19,024 nt of DNA from CAZJBP01 sp964544115 (GTDB taxonomy: Bacteria > Verrucomicrobiota > Kiritimatiellia > UBA8416 > JADHWI01). The notes beneath the pieces are model-generated. The model saw only the letters and a program-made list of their open reading frames with translations. It had not been told where the DNA came from and did not search any database. The stretch covers positions 1 through 19,024 of the forward strand of contig CAZJBP010000067.1 in the NCBI GenBank assembly GCA_964544115.1, read 5' to 3'. Both the position numbers and the translations under genes were made by a program. Shown in pieces: positions 1 through 6,834 of the stretch (its first letter is position 1; each line of letters starts with the position of its first letter).

Positions 1-563
1 TTGTTGCGGTCGCGGTTGAGGATGTGCGCGCGGCTCTTGCCGAAGCTCAGCGCGCCGTGGCCGGCGGAGCGCATCTGGCGCATGAACAGGAAGTACAGCA
101 ATCCGAACACCAGCAGCACCGGCAGGACGCTGGACACCACCTGCCAGATGTAGGGGTTCTGCGGGGGCACGCGGTACTCCACGCCGTGCTCCTCCAGCAT
201 TTGCCGCAGCGCCGCGTCGGCCTGCACGATGTAGACTTTGAACCGCGTCGTGGTCGACTTGCCGGTCTTCGCGTCCACCTCGACCGTGTCGCCGCTGATG
301 TACTCTACGCCAGAGACCTCGCGCACGATGTCGCACTTCTTGACCTTCCCCGCCTTGACCAGCTCGACGAAGTCAGGATTGTAGGGGATCTCGCGGAGGG
401 TCTGCTGGCGGAGCGTCAGCAGATGGATGATCATCAGGCCGGCCACAAACAGCGTCAGCCAGATCAGCAACGACCGCCGCTGCGGCGAGACGGGTCCACC
501 CGCTGCGGCCGGGCGGGGCGGTAATTGTGGCGGCTTGCGCGGGGGGTTGGTATCCTGCTCCAT
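1..563 (-). CDS. ftsH: ATP-dependent zinc metalloprotease FtsH, N-terminal part (runs off the window)
   Basis: FtsH is a membrane-anchored AAA+ protease that degrades misassembled membrane proteins and regulators. Only the first 187 codons are present; the AAA and peptidase domains lie beyond position 1. Visible parts are a proline-rich cytoplasmic leader (residues 7-30), a first membrane helix (32-49), a periplasmic domain with the family-like stretch EIPYNPDFVELVKAGKV (about 58-74), and a second helix (139-160). The diagnostic linker FMRQMRSAGHGALSFGKSRA follows. The ATG at 563 is preceded by AGGAG (573-577) at about 9 nt. The gene lies downstream of tilS in the same direction, an order known in many bacteria. 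It also has a candidate promoter of its own in the 104-nt gap. Identification is secure from the N-terminal architecture, although no catalytic motif is in the window. Confidence 0.93.
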   Translation of the reverse strand, partial: MEQDTNPPRKPPQLPPRPAAAGGPVSPQRRSLLIWLTLFVAGLMIIHLLTLRQQTLREIPYNPDFVELVKAGKVKKCDIVREVSGVEYISGDTVEVDAKTGKSTTTRFKVYIVQADAALRQMLEEHGVEYRVPPQNPYIWQVVSSVLPVLLVFGLLYFLFMRQMRSAGHGALSFGKSRAHILNRDRN

Positions 564-604
564 CGGCCTTTACTCCTGATGCTCCACTCCACAGTAAGGA
601 AGGA

Positions 605-634
605 ACTGTACCCGCCGCCGCGTACGCGGGTCAA
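605..634 (-). promoter_or_regulatory. Candidate ftsH promoter with a palindromic spacer
   Basis: On the minus strand a TTGACC -35 box (629-634) and a TACAGT -10 box (605-610) are separated by 18 nt. The ftsH start codon lies about 42 nt further on. Most of the spacer is the perfect 12-bp palindrome CCGCGTACGCGG (618-629), which could bind a regulator. The call rests on box matches only. Confidence 0.5.
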
Positions 635-667
635 CCGGTTTCGGGTGTCGGAGGCGGGTTGTTGCCC

Positions 668-2222
668 TCAGGCTTTGGATGGCCGGCCGCGGGGGGCCGA
701 AACCACGCGGATCCGCAGCGAGGGTTCCTGCGGCCCGCGCACCTCGAAGCCCCGAGCCACGCGGTAGCCGGGAACCCACACGATGACGCCGCCGCACTCC
801 AGGACGGGGGTGCCACTCCGCTGGCCGGCCGGAACCTTGGCGTCGACAAAGATATCCTGCAGTTTCCGGGTTCCGGTCATGCCCAGCGGCGCCATCCGGT
901 CGCCCGGTTGCCAGGACCGCACCCGAAGAGGCTGTCGCCCCACGGCCGCCGCGCGAAGGTAGGTCCAGGCCGGCAGGGAGGCCACGGGACCGTTGGGAGG
1001 CTTGCGGAAGCCGGCGGCGGCGGCCACGGTCACCCGGAGGCCGGCCTGCGGGAGATCGGTGACGCCGGGGACGGCCAGCGTCGCGCAGAACGCTCCGCGC
1101 CCGTGCGCCTCCTGGATGGCTGCGCGTTCGATCCGCAGGCGACCGCCGTCCACGGTCAGAGCCAGATCCGCGCCCAGTTCCACCTGTGCCCGTCCGCGCC
1201 CGGCCGAGAGGGCCCGGTCCGCGGACCGGAGGCGAGCGTCGTCAATCCGGTCTTCCGGCACGCCGCACTCCCGCAGCCACAGCGCCAGAACGCGCCGCCG
1301 CAACGCGGCGGGGTGGGGGAGTAGATCGCCGCTCTCGAGTTCCGTGCGTCCCGATTTCCCTCGCCNNNNNNNNNNGTTGAGCGTTGAACGTTGAGCGTTG
1401 AGCGTCGGGCGTTGAACGCTCCCGCCTCGCCGCGGCCAGGAGGGTGCGGGCCGCCGCGTCCATCCACTCGGCATCCTCCCGCAGGCGCGTGGCCGTGTCG
1501 CAGAGCGTTTCCACCAGCGCGGGGTTCAGGGCGCCGGCCAGAAGTGGAAGCACGTCGTTGCGGAGCCGGTTGCGGGGGCAGAAAGGCTCCAGGTTGGAGG
1601 CATCCTCGCACCAGGCCTGGCCCAGCGTGCGCAGCCACGCCCGCGCCGACTCGCGGCGGAGGCCCAGCATGGGCCGGATGATCCGCAGCCCGTCGATGTC
1701 CCGCTGTGGCGCCATGGCCGCCAGCCCCTGCAGGCCTTCATTCCCCTGGCCGCCTTCCGGAACGGTNNNNNNNNNNTGCAGCCCCGCGCCGCGCGCGAGC
1801 CGCAGCAGGACGGTCTCCGCCTGATCGTCGGCCGTGTGGGCGGTGGCGACGCAGGTTGCGGAGACCCGGCGCGCGGCGCGTCGGAAGAACGCATGCCGCG
1901 CGGCGCGCGCGGCCATCTCGAGCGAAAGGCCCTGGCGGCGCGCCAGCGCGGGCACATCCGCGCGGCCGGCGATGCAGGGCACGCCCAGTTCACGCGCCAG
2001 GGCTCGCACGAAGCGCGCATCCGCGCGGGCGTCGGCGCCGCGGATGCCATGGTCGAGGTGCGCGACGGTCAGGCGGCAGTGTAGCGCCGGCGCCAGACGG
2101 TGCAGCGCTCGCAGGAGGGCCACAGAATCCGATCCTCCGGAAACGGCCACAAGGACATGATCGCCGGCGTGGATCAGCCCGCCCGCCCGCGCCGCCGCCA
2201 GGAGTTGCCTCTCGATGCGCAT
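668..2222 (-). CDS. tilS: tRNA(Ile)-lysidine synthase TilS (interrupted by two assembly gaps)
   Basis: TilS converts the wobble cytidine of tRNA-Ile(CAU) to lysidine, using ATP and lysine, so that AUA is read as isoleucine. The PP-loop SGGSDS is at residues 28-33, followed by HLDHGIRG, then TAHTADDQAETVLLRLARG and IIRPML, all typical of the catalytic domain. The C-terminal domain is seen in LRVRSWQPGDRMAPLG and RKLQDIFVDAKVP, and ends at the TGA at 668-670. Runs of N at 1366-1375 and 1767-1776 break the reading. Across the first, the frame continues only if the true gap is a multiple of three, not 10. The N-terminal side of that gap encodes heptamer-repeat peptides (RSTPDAQ, RSTFNAQ) not expected in TilS. 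The start is 2 nt after the serS stop, so the two are probably cotranscribed. Whether the gene is intact in the organism cannot be decided here. Confidence 0.9.
1366..1375. other. Assembly gap (10 N) inside tilS
   Basis: Ten ambiguous bases abut a heptamer tandem array. The repeat is the likely reason the assembler failed. The number of lost bases is unknown, and the reading frame on the two sides does not match at length 10. Confidence 0.95.
1376..1417. repeat. Heptanucleotide tandem array (GTTGAGC type) within tilS
   Basis: Six consecutive 7-mers are visible: GTTGAGC, GTTGAAC, GTTGAGC, GTTGAGC, GTCGGGC, GTTGAAC. The array probably continues into the N run at 1366. Read in the tilS direction, three heptamers make 21 nt, giving the 7-residue period RSTPDAQ RSTFNAQ. 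Arrays reading as RSTLNAQ-like peptides are, from memory, frequent between genes in PVC genomes. Finding one inside a housekeeping gene is unusual. Confidence 0.85.
1767..1776. other. Second assembly gap (10 N) inside tilS
   Basis: The gap lies between RLARGAGL and the downstream QGLAAMAP of the catalytic domain. In ordinary TilS proteins these segments are nearly adjacent. The sequence next to the gap reads TVPEGGQGNEGLQG, which is not typical of the family, so a short insertion seems to surround the gap. Confidence 0.9.
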
Positions 2223-2224
2223 GC

Positions 2225-3493
2225 CTACCGGATCACATCCATCCCGCCCATGTAGGGCACGAGGGCGTCAGGAAGGCGCACGGACCCGTCGGCCTGCTGG
2301 CCGTTTTCGAGCAGGGCGATGACCAGCCGCGGCAGCGCGACGCCCGAGCCGTTGAGCGTGTGCACCAGGGCGGGCTTGCCGTCCTTGGCCCGGTAGCGGA
2401 TGCTGGCGCGGCGTGCCTGGAAATCCTCGAAATTGCTGCAGGACGACACCTCGAGCCAGCCGTTGTGGCCGGGCGCCCACAGCTCGAGGTCGTAGCACTT
2501 GGCGGCGGCGAAGCTCAGGTCGCCGGTGCACAGCTGCAGGACGCGGTAGTGCAGCCCCAGGCGCTGCAGCACGTCTTCGGCGTTGCTCAGCAGCTTCTCC
2601 AGTTCGTCGTACGAGGTGGACGGCTCGACGAATTTGACCATCTCCACCTTGTCGAACTGGTGCACGCGAATCAGGCCGCGCGTCTCCCGGCCGGCCGAGC
2701 CGGCCTCGCGCCGGAAGCAGGCGCTGTACGCCGTCAGGCACACCGGCAGGGGCTGGGTCAGCACCTCCTCCCGGTAGATGTTGGTGACAGGGACCTCGGC
2801 GGTCGGGGCGAGGTACAGCTCGTCGTTGGCCATCCGGTACATGTCCTCGGCCATCTTCGGCAGCTGTCCGGTGCCCGTCATGGCGGCGGTGTTGCACAGC
2901 ACCGGCGGCCACACCTCGGTGTAGCCGTGCTCGGTGACATGCAGGTCGAGCATGAAGTTGATCAGCGCACGCTGGAGCCTCGATCCGGCGCCGACCATCA
3001 GGGGGAACCCCGAGGCGCTGAGCCGCGCGGCGCGCGGCATGTCGATGATCCCCAGCGCCTCGCCCAGCGTAAGGTGGTCCTTCGGCTGGAAATCGAACGA
3101 ACGCGCCTGCCCCCACGTCTTGACCACGCGGTTCCCGCTGCTGTCGGCGCCGGTTTGAACGCTGGCGTGGGGCACGTTGGGAATTGTCAGCAGCAGGGCG
3201 TCCAGCCGGGCGTCGATCTCGCGCACCTGCCGGTCCAGCTCGGTGATGCGGTCGCCCAGGCCGCGCATCTCGGCTTCCACCGCCGTCGTGTCTCCGCCGG
3301 CGCGCTTCTGCGAGCCGATCTCCTTCGAAACCTTGTTGCGCTGGCTCTTGAGAACTTCAACCTCGGTCAGCTGCGCGCGGCGCGCGCGGTCCATCTCCAG
3401 TACCCCGTCCACCAGTGCCGGATCGGCCCGCTTGCTGGCCAGCCCGCGCCGGACGTCGTCCGAACTTTCCCTGATTCGCTTGATGTCGAGCAT
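2225..3493 (-). CDS. serS: Seryl-tRNA synthetase
   Basis: This class II aminoacyl-tRNA synthetase charges tRNA-Ser (and tRNA-Sec) with serine in the cytoplasm. It has 422 residues, the usual length. It begins MLDIKRIRES and has an N-terminal helical arm (roughly residues 1-105) that recognises the tRNA long variable arm. The catalytic core follows: TAEVPVTNIYREE, motif 2 in CFRREAGSAGRETRGLIRVH followed by QFDKVEM, and motif 3 in NGSGVALPRLVIALLENGQ. The open frame extends upstream, but this ATG fits the family N-terminus, has a GGGGA upstream and lies about 42 nt after a candidate -10. It is the first gene of the minus-strand block, two bases before tilS. Confidence 0.97.
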   Translation of the reverse strand: MLDIKRIRESSDDVRRGLASKRADPALVDGVLEMDRARRAQLTEVEVLKSQRNKVSKEIGSQKRAGGDTTAVEAEMRGLGDRITELDRQVREIDARLDALLLTIPNVPHASVQTGADSSGNRVVKTWGQARSFDFQPKDHLTLGEALGIIDMPRAARLSASGFPLMVGAGSRLQRALINFMLDLHVTEHGYTEVWPPVLCNTAAMTGTGQLPKMAEDMYRMANDELYLAPTAEVPVTNIYREEVLTQPLPVCLTAYSACFRREAGSAGRETRGLIRVHQFDKVEMVKFVEPSTSYDELEKLLSNAEDVLQRLGLHYRVLQLCTGDLSFAAAKCYDLELWAPGHNGWLEVSSCSNFEDFQARRASIRYRAKDGKPALVHTLNGSGVALPRLVIALLENGQQADGSVRLPDALVPYMGGMDVIR

Positions 3494-3534
3494 GGTTGTG
3501 TCCCCGGATTCCGTGTCTCGTGGAGTGAGGGGGC

Positions 3535-3562
3535 ATCCTAGCCGATCGCCCTTGCGCGGCAA
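3535..3562 (-). promoter_or_regulatory. Candidate serS promoter
   Basis: On the minus strand TTGCCG (3557-3562) and TAGGAT (3535-3540) are 16 nt apart, each matching four of six consensus bases. The serS start is about 42 nt downstream. It is back to back with the rplM promoter in one divergent region. Confidence 0.4.
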
Positions 3563-3596
3563 CAGTGGAAACTGCGCAAAGAACGAAAAACCGCCA

Positions 3597-3626
3597 TTGA
3601 CACCCCCCCGTGGTTCCGTATATGGT
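3597..3626 (+). promoter_or_regulatory. rplM-rpsI promoter
   Basis: A perfect TTGACA -35 (3597-3602) is followed by two overlapping -10 candidates: TATATG (3619-3624, 16-nt spacer) and TATGGT (3621-3626, 18-nt spacer). The rplM ATG is at 3663, with GGGGGAA (3646-3652) as ribosome binding site, leaving a short leader. A strong promoter fits ribosomal protein genes. Confidence 0.65.
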
Positions 3627-3662
3627 GCCCCCTCTTTTTGATCACGGGGGAAGTATCGGCAT

Positions 3663-4100
3663 ATGAAGAGCTTTATTGCGAAACACCCGGACCAGAACCG
3701 GGATTGGGTTGTGATGGACGCCGCTGGCAAGCCGGTGGGACGGCTGGCGGTTGCCGTGGCCTGCGTGCTGCGCGGCCGCGACAAGCCCACCTATACGCCC
3801 CACGTGGACACCGGAGCCTTTGTGGTGGTGATCAACGCCTCGCAGGTCAAGCTGACCGGCAAGAAGGAACAGCAGAAGGTCTACCAGCACTACACCGGTT
3901 TCCGCTCCGGCCTGAAGACCGTGAAGGCGGCGGATATGAGGCAGAAGCACCCCGACCGCATCGTCAAGGAAGCGGTCAAGGGCATGCTGCCGGGCAACCA
4001 ATTGGCGCGGGGCATGTACCGCAGGTTGAAGGTGTACGCCGGCGCCGAGCATCCTCACGCCGCGCAGCAGCCGCGAACGGTGGACGTTAAAGTGAAGTGA
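3663..4100 (+). CDS. rplM: 50S ribosomal protein L13
   Basis: L13 is an early-assembly protein of the large ribosomal subunit. The 145-residue product matches the family throughout: WVVMDAAGKPVGRLA near the start, RGRDKPTYTPHVDTGAFVVV, then KVYQHYTGFRSGLK and the C-terminal AVKGMLPGNQLARGMYRRLK, LKVYAGAEHPH. The ATG at 3663 is preceded by GGGGGAA and is the natural family start. The reading frame opened by the upstream codon at 3638 is only a shadow. It is first in the conserved rplM-rpsI operon and runs from the strong promoter just upstream. Confidence 0.98.
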   Translation: MKSFIAKHPDQNRDWVVMDAAGKPVGRLAVAVACVLRGRDKPTYTPHVDTGAFVVVINASQVKLTGKKEQQKVYQHYTGFRSGLKTVKAADMRQKHPDRIVKEAVKGMLPGNQLARGMYRRLKVYAGAEHPHAAQQPRTVDVKVK

Positions 4101-4107
4101 ACCGGGT

Positions 4108-4127
4108 GGCGCCGGTACGCCGGCGCC
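4108..4127 (+). other. GC-rich hairpin between rplM and rpsI
   Basis: A perfect 8-bp stem, GGCGCCGG (4108-4115) with CCGGCGCC (4120-4127), closes a TACG loop. It lies in the 44-nt spacer just upstream of the rpsI ribosome binding site. No U tract follows, so it is not a terminator. It may affect RNA processing or rpsI translation. The structure is clear; the role is inference. Confidence 0.55.
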
Positions 4128-4144
4128 CCGACGGAGAGTACGAC

Positions 4145-4543
4145 GTGGCTCAGAAGATTGTCGAATTCAGTGCGACAGGGCGGCGGAAGACCGCCGTGGC
4201 CCGCGTGACCCTTAAAGAGGGAACGGGCGTGTGGAAAATCAACAAGCGCCAGTCGGACGAGTACTTCCGCAGCGAGGCGCTGGTCGGCTATATCAAGCAG
4301 CCGATGCAGCTGACCAACGCGCTGGAGCGGTTCGATGTCGTGGCCCAGTTGACCGGCGGCGGCCTCGCAGGCCAGGCCGGCGCACTGCGTCATGGGTTGG
4401 CGCGCGCCCTGTGTGCCGCCGATGCGTCGCTGCGCGAGGTTCTCAAGAACAGCGGATGCCTCACGCGCGATTCCCGTATGAAGGAGCGCAAGAAGCCCGG
4501 CCAGCCCGGAGCTCGCAAGCGCTTCCAGTTCTCCAAGCGGTAG
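4145..4543 (+). CDS. rpsI: 30S ribosomal protein S9
   Basis: S9 is a small-subunit head protein whose C-terminal tail reaches the P-site tRNA. The family signatures are present: SATGRRKTAVARV at the N-terminus, LTGGGLAGQAGALRHGLARAL in the middle, and the basic ending DSRMKERKKPGQPGARKRFQFSKR, here the typical KPGxxxARKxxQFSKR tail. I chose the GTG at 4145, giving 132 residues, because GGAGAG (4133-4138) sits 6 nt upstream and the length fits the family. An upstream GTG at 4097 overlapping the rplM stop would add 16 residues not seen in S9. It is the second gene of the rplM operon and is followed at once by a terminator. Confidence 0.97.
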   Translation: MAQKIVEFSATGRRKTAVARVTLKEGTGVWKINKRQSDEYFRSEALVGYIKQPMQLTNALERFDVVAQLTGGGLAGQAGALRHGLARALCAADASLREVLKNSGCLTRDSRMKERKKPGQPGARKRFQFSKR

Positions 4544-4573
4544 AAAACCGGCCGGGCTATCCGGCCGCTTTTC
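4544..4573 (+). terminator. Rho-independent terminator after rpsI
   Basis: A 7-bp stem, CGGCCGG (4549-4555) with CCGGCCG (4561-4567), has loop GCTAT. It is preceded by AAAA and followed by CTTTTCTGTT. It begins directly after the rpsI stop codon and ends the ribosomal operon. The A run upstream could also let it work on the opposite strand. Confidence 0.85.
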
Positions 4574-4591
4574 TGTTGCAGGTCAGTGTTC

Positions 4592-6283
4592 ATGCCGGTT
4601 CGGTTCCTCAAGAAACTTGGTAAAGTGATCCTGGGCAAGGTCCTGGGCTCGAAGGGCTCAGCGCCTGCGACCCCTAAACCTTCCCATTCCAGACCGGGTC
4701 ACACGGCACCCAGCGGCGACGCATCAGACCCCGCGAGACGCCGCCGTCGGCGTGGGGGCCGCGGCCGCGGCCGCAGGCCGGGGGACGAAGGTCAGGGAGC
4801 TCCGGCGTCACCGGCGGCGTCGCGCGAGGCGCCGCCCTCTCATCCGCACTCCAGCCCGCGCGGGCGGCCCGCCCCTCATCCCAGACCCCGTGCGGTTGAG
4901 TCCGAGCCGGAACGGGTGGAAGCCCCTGCGGAGCCGTGGACGCCGGACCTGTTTCCGGTTCCGCCGTGCGAAGGCAAGCTGCGTTTCCAGGATCTGGACA
5001 TGCCGCTGGAGGTGATGCACGCCATCGCCGACCTCGGGTTCCAGTACTGCACGCCCGTTCAGGCCAAGGTGCTGCCGCAGGCCCGGAAGGGCTGCGACGT
5101 GACGGGCAAGGCCCAGACCGGCACGGGCAAGACCGCCGCTTTCCTGGTCTCGATGTTCTCGCGCTTTCTCGACGATCCGGATGATGACCGTGTGCGCCCG
5201 CACGGCGCCCCTCGCGCGTTGATCCTGGCGCCGACCCGCGAGCTGTGCATCCAGATCGTCAAGGACGCGCACGATCTGGGGCGCTACTGCAAGTTTCACA
5301 CCGTCGCCGTCTATGGCGGCATGGACTACGACAAACAGCGCAACTCTCTCGAGCGGCCCGTGGACCTGATTGCCGCCACGCCAGGACGCCTGCTGGACTT
5401 CTGCAGCAAGGGCGTGGTGAACCTCCGGCACGTGCAGGTGCTGGTCATCGATGAGGCTGACCGCATGCTGGACATGGGGTTCATCCCCGACGTCACGCGC
5501 ATCGTCCGCCAGACCCCGCCCCGCGAAAAGCGCCAGACCATGCTGTTCAGCGCGACGCTGACCGACGACGTCATGCGCCTGGCGTCACAGTGGATGCGCG
5601 ATCCGGTGGTGGTGGAGGTCGATCCGGATCAGGTGACCGCCGCGACGATCGAAGAGGTCGTGTACCTGGTTAAGTCGAACGAGAAGCTGCGGGTGCTCTT
5701 TAACCTCATCACCAAGCGGGCCCTGACCCGCGTGCTGATCTTCTGCAACCGGCGCTGCGACACCCGCGAACTGACGGAGCGCCTGGTGCGCCTGGGCGTG
5801 ACGTGCGAAATGCTGTCGGGCGAGGTGGATCAGAAGAAGCGCCTGCGCATTCTTGAGGACTTCCGCTCCGGGGCGCTGGCCGTGGTGATCGCCACCGACG
5901 TCGCCGGGCGCGGGCTGCACGTGGAGGGCATCAGCCACGTGGTGAATTTCGACTTCCCGTATGAAGCTGACGACTACGTGCACCGCATCGGCCGCACGGG
6001 CCGCGTGGGCACGTATGGCATTGCCGTGTCCTTCGCCTGCGAGGACGAGTCGTTCGTCATCCCGGAGATTGAGAAGTATGTCGGCCACCCGTTGCCGTGC
6101 AGGCATCCCGAGCCCGAGCTGCTCGAGGAGCTGCCGCCGATGGGCCCCCCGCCGCCCCGGTCCGACGAGGACCGGTCTGGCGGAGGCGGCGGCCGTCCGC
6201 CTCGCCGCGACAGCCGCGGTGGAGGAGGTCCCCGCGACAGCCGCGGCGGCGGCCCGCGCCGTAGCGGCCCCCCGAGGCGCTAG
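4592..6283 (+). CDS. DEAD-box ATP-dependent RNA helicase (RhlB/RhlE-like)
   Basis: This is an ATP-dependent RNA-unwinding enzyme, probably acting in ribosome assembly or mRNA turnover. It has 563 residues. An N-terminal low-complexity region rich in Arg, Pro and Gly (about 20-125) precedes the two RecA domains. Visible motifs are the Q motif region LGFQYCTPVQAKVLP, Walker A AQTGTGKT (174-181), Ia PTRELCIQI, Ib TPGRLLDF, DEAD (287-290), SAT in LFSATL, ATDVAGRGLHV, and HRIGRTGR (464-471). The C-terminus (about 520-563) is an RGG-type tail with repeated DSRGGG. The ATG at 4592 is used, with AGGT 8 nt upstream, rather than the GTG two codons earlier. The best family label is RhlB-like from the core; the exact subfamily is uncertain. 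It stands alone after the terminator, with no obvious promoter in the short gap. Confidence 0.95.
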   Translation: MPVRFLKKLGKVILGKVLGSKGSAPATPKPSHSRPGHTAPSGDASDPARRRRRRGGRGRGRRPGDEGQGAPASPAASREAPPSHPHSSPRGRPAPHPRPRAVESEPERVEAPAEPWTPDLFPVPPCEGKLRFQDLDMPLEVMHAIADLGFQYCTPVQAKVLPQARKGCDVTGKAQTGTGKTAAFLVSMFSRFLDDPDDDRVRPHGAPRALILAPTRELCIQIVKDAHDLGRYCKFHTVAVYGGMDYDKQRNSLERPVDLIAATPGRLLDFCSKGVVNLRHVQVLVIDEADRMLDMGFIPDVTRIVRQTPPREKRQTMLFSATLTDDVMRLASQWMRDPVVVEVDPDQVTAATIEEVVYLVKSNEKLRVLFNLITKRALTRVLIFCNRRCDTRELTERLVRLGVTCEMLSGEVDQKKRLRILEDFRSGALAVVIATDVAGRGLHVEGISHVVNFDFPYEADDYVHRIGRTGRVGTYGIAVSFACEDESFVIPEIEKYVGHPLPCRHPEPELLEELPPMGPPPPRSDEDRSGGGGGRPPRRDSRGGGGPRDSRGGGPRRSGPPRR

Positions 6284-6314
6284 CCGAGGTCGATTTCACC
6301 CTGAACATTATCTC

Positions 6315-6344
6315 TTGATCTCTTTTGCTCACATAGTCTACCAT
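6315..6344 (+). promoter_or_regulatory. Candidate promoter of the Rrf2-sulfate operon
   Basis: TTGATC (6315-6320) and TACCAT (6339-6344) are 18 nt apart, each matching four of six consensus bases. The stretch is AT-rich compared with the neighbouring genes. An inverted repeat overlaps the -10. Confidence 0.4.
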
Positions 6345-6356
6345 ACGAGTAGATTA
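6334..6356 (+). promoter_or_regulatory. Inverted repeat, likely operator for the Rrf2 regulator
   Basis: TAGTCTAC (6334-6341) and GTAGATTA (6349-6356) are complementary at seven of eight positions, around a 7-nt spacer. The repeat covers the -10 region and ends a few bases before the regulator's start codon. Rrf2 proteins often repress their own operon by binding such dyads, so autoregulation is a reasonable inference. Confidence 0.55.
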
Positions 6357-6367
6357 ATGGAGTGGTC

Positions 6368-6826
6368 GTGCTGACGAAACGAACAAAGTATGCCCTGAAC
6401 GCGCTGATCCACCTTGCCGTCCAGGCGGGGGCGGGGCAGCCGGTCATGATTGCCGAGGTCGCGCGGGCGAAGTCGATTCCGCGCAAATTCCTTGAGCGAA
6501 TCCTGCTCGACCTGAAGCGCCATGGCTACCTCGAGAGCCGGATGGGCAAGGGCGGCGGCTATCTGTTGGCCCGGCCCGCGGACAGGATCTGGATCGGGGA
6601 CGTCGTACGTTTAATGGACGGGCCGCTGGCCCCGGTGTCGTGCGTGAGTCAAACGGCTTACCGGCGGTGCCCCGAATGCGGGGACGAGGCGGGCTGCGGC
6701 ATTCGCGCGGTGATGAAAGACGTGCGCGACGCGATTGCCGAGATTCTCGACCACACGAGTCTTGCCGACATGGTGGAGCGGGGGCGCGCGGGGAGCGCGC
6801 AGCGGGGGCTGGTTTACGATATATGA
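6368..6826 (+). CDS. Rrf2-family transcriptional regulator of sulfate uptake
   Basis: Rrf2 proteins are winged-helix dimers that sense Fe-S clusters or cysteine metabolism. The 152-residue product opens MLTKRTKYALNALIHLA, the typical first helix, and has the recognition-helix region IPRKFLERILLDLKRHGYLE and the wing GKGGGYLLARP. Four cysteines (C92, C101, C104, C110) form the cluster C-x8-C-x2-C-x5-C, which could bind an Fe-S cluster or zinc. I chose the GTG at 6368 because GGAG (6359-6362) lies 5 nt upstream; a GTG at 6362 would add two residues. Directly downstream are four sulfate-transport genes, and the ribosome binding site of the first overlaps this gene's stop. Known relatives such as CymR control cysteine and sulfur genes. 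Control of this operon is therefore likely but inferred. Confidence 0.9.
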   Translation: MLTKRTKYALNALIHLAVQAGAGQPVMIAEVARAKSIPRKFLERILLDLKRHGYLESRMGKGGGYLLARPADRIWIGDVVRLMDGPLAPVSCVSQTAYRRCPECGDEAGCGIRAVMKDVRDAIAEILDHTSLADMVERGRAGSAQRGLVYDI

Positions 6827-6834
6827 GGTGTCGC

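Noticed and set aside
1376..1417. CRISPR-like array in tilS
   Set aside because: Units are only 7 nt, contiguous and without spacers, so it is a simple tandem repeat.
1706..3541. Long plus-strand open frame opposite tilS and serS (611 codons)
   Set aside because: It is a shadow of the two minus-strand genes, reads across a gap and has no recognisable domain.
4097..4144. Upstream GTG start for rpsI overlapping the rplM stop
   Set aside because: It would add 16 residues absent from S9 proteins and encode the hairpin; the GTG at 4145 has a well-placed GGAGAG.
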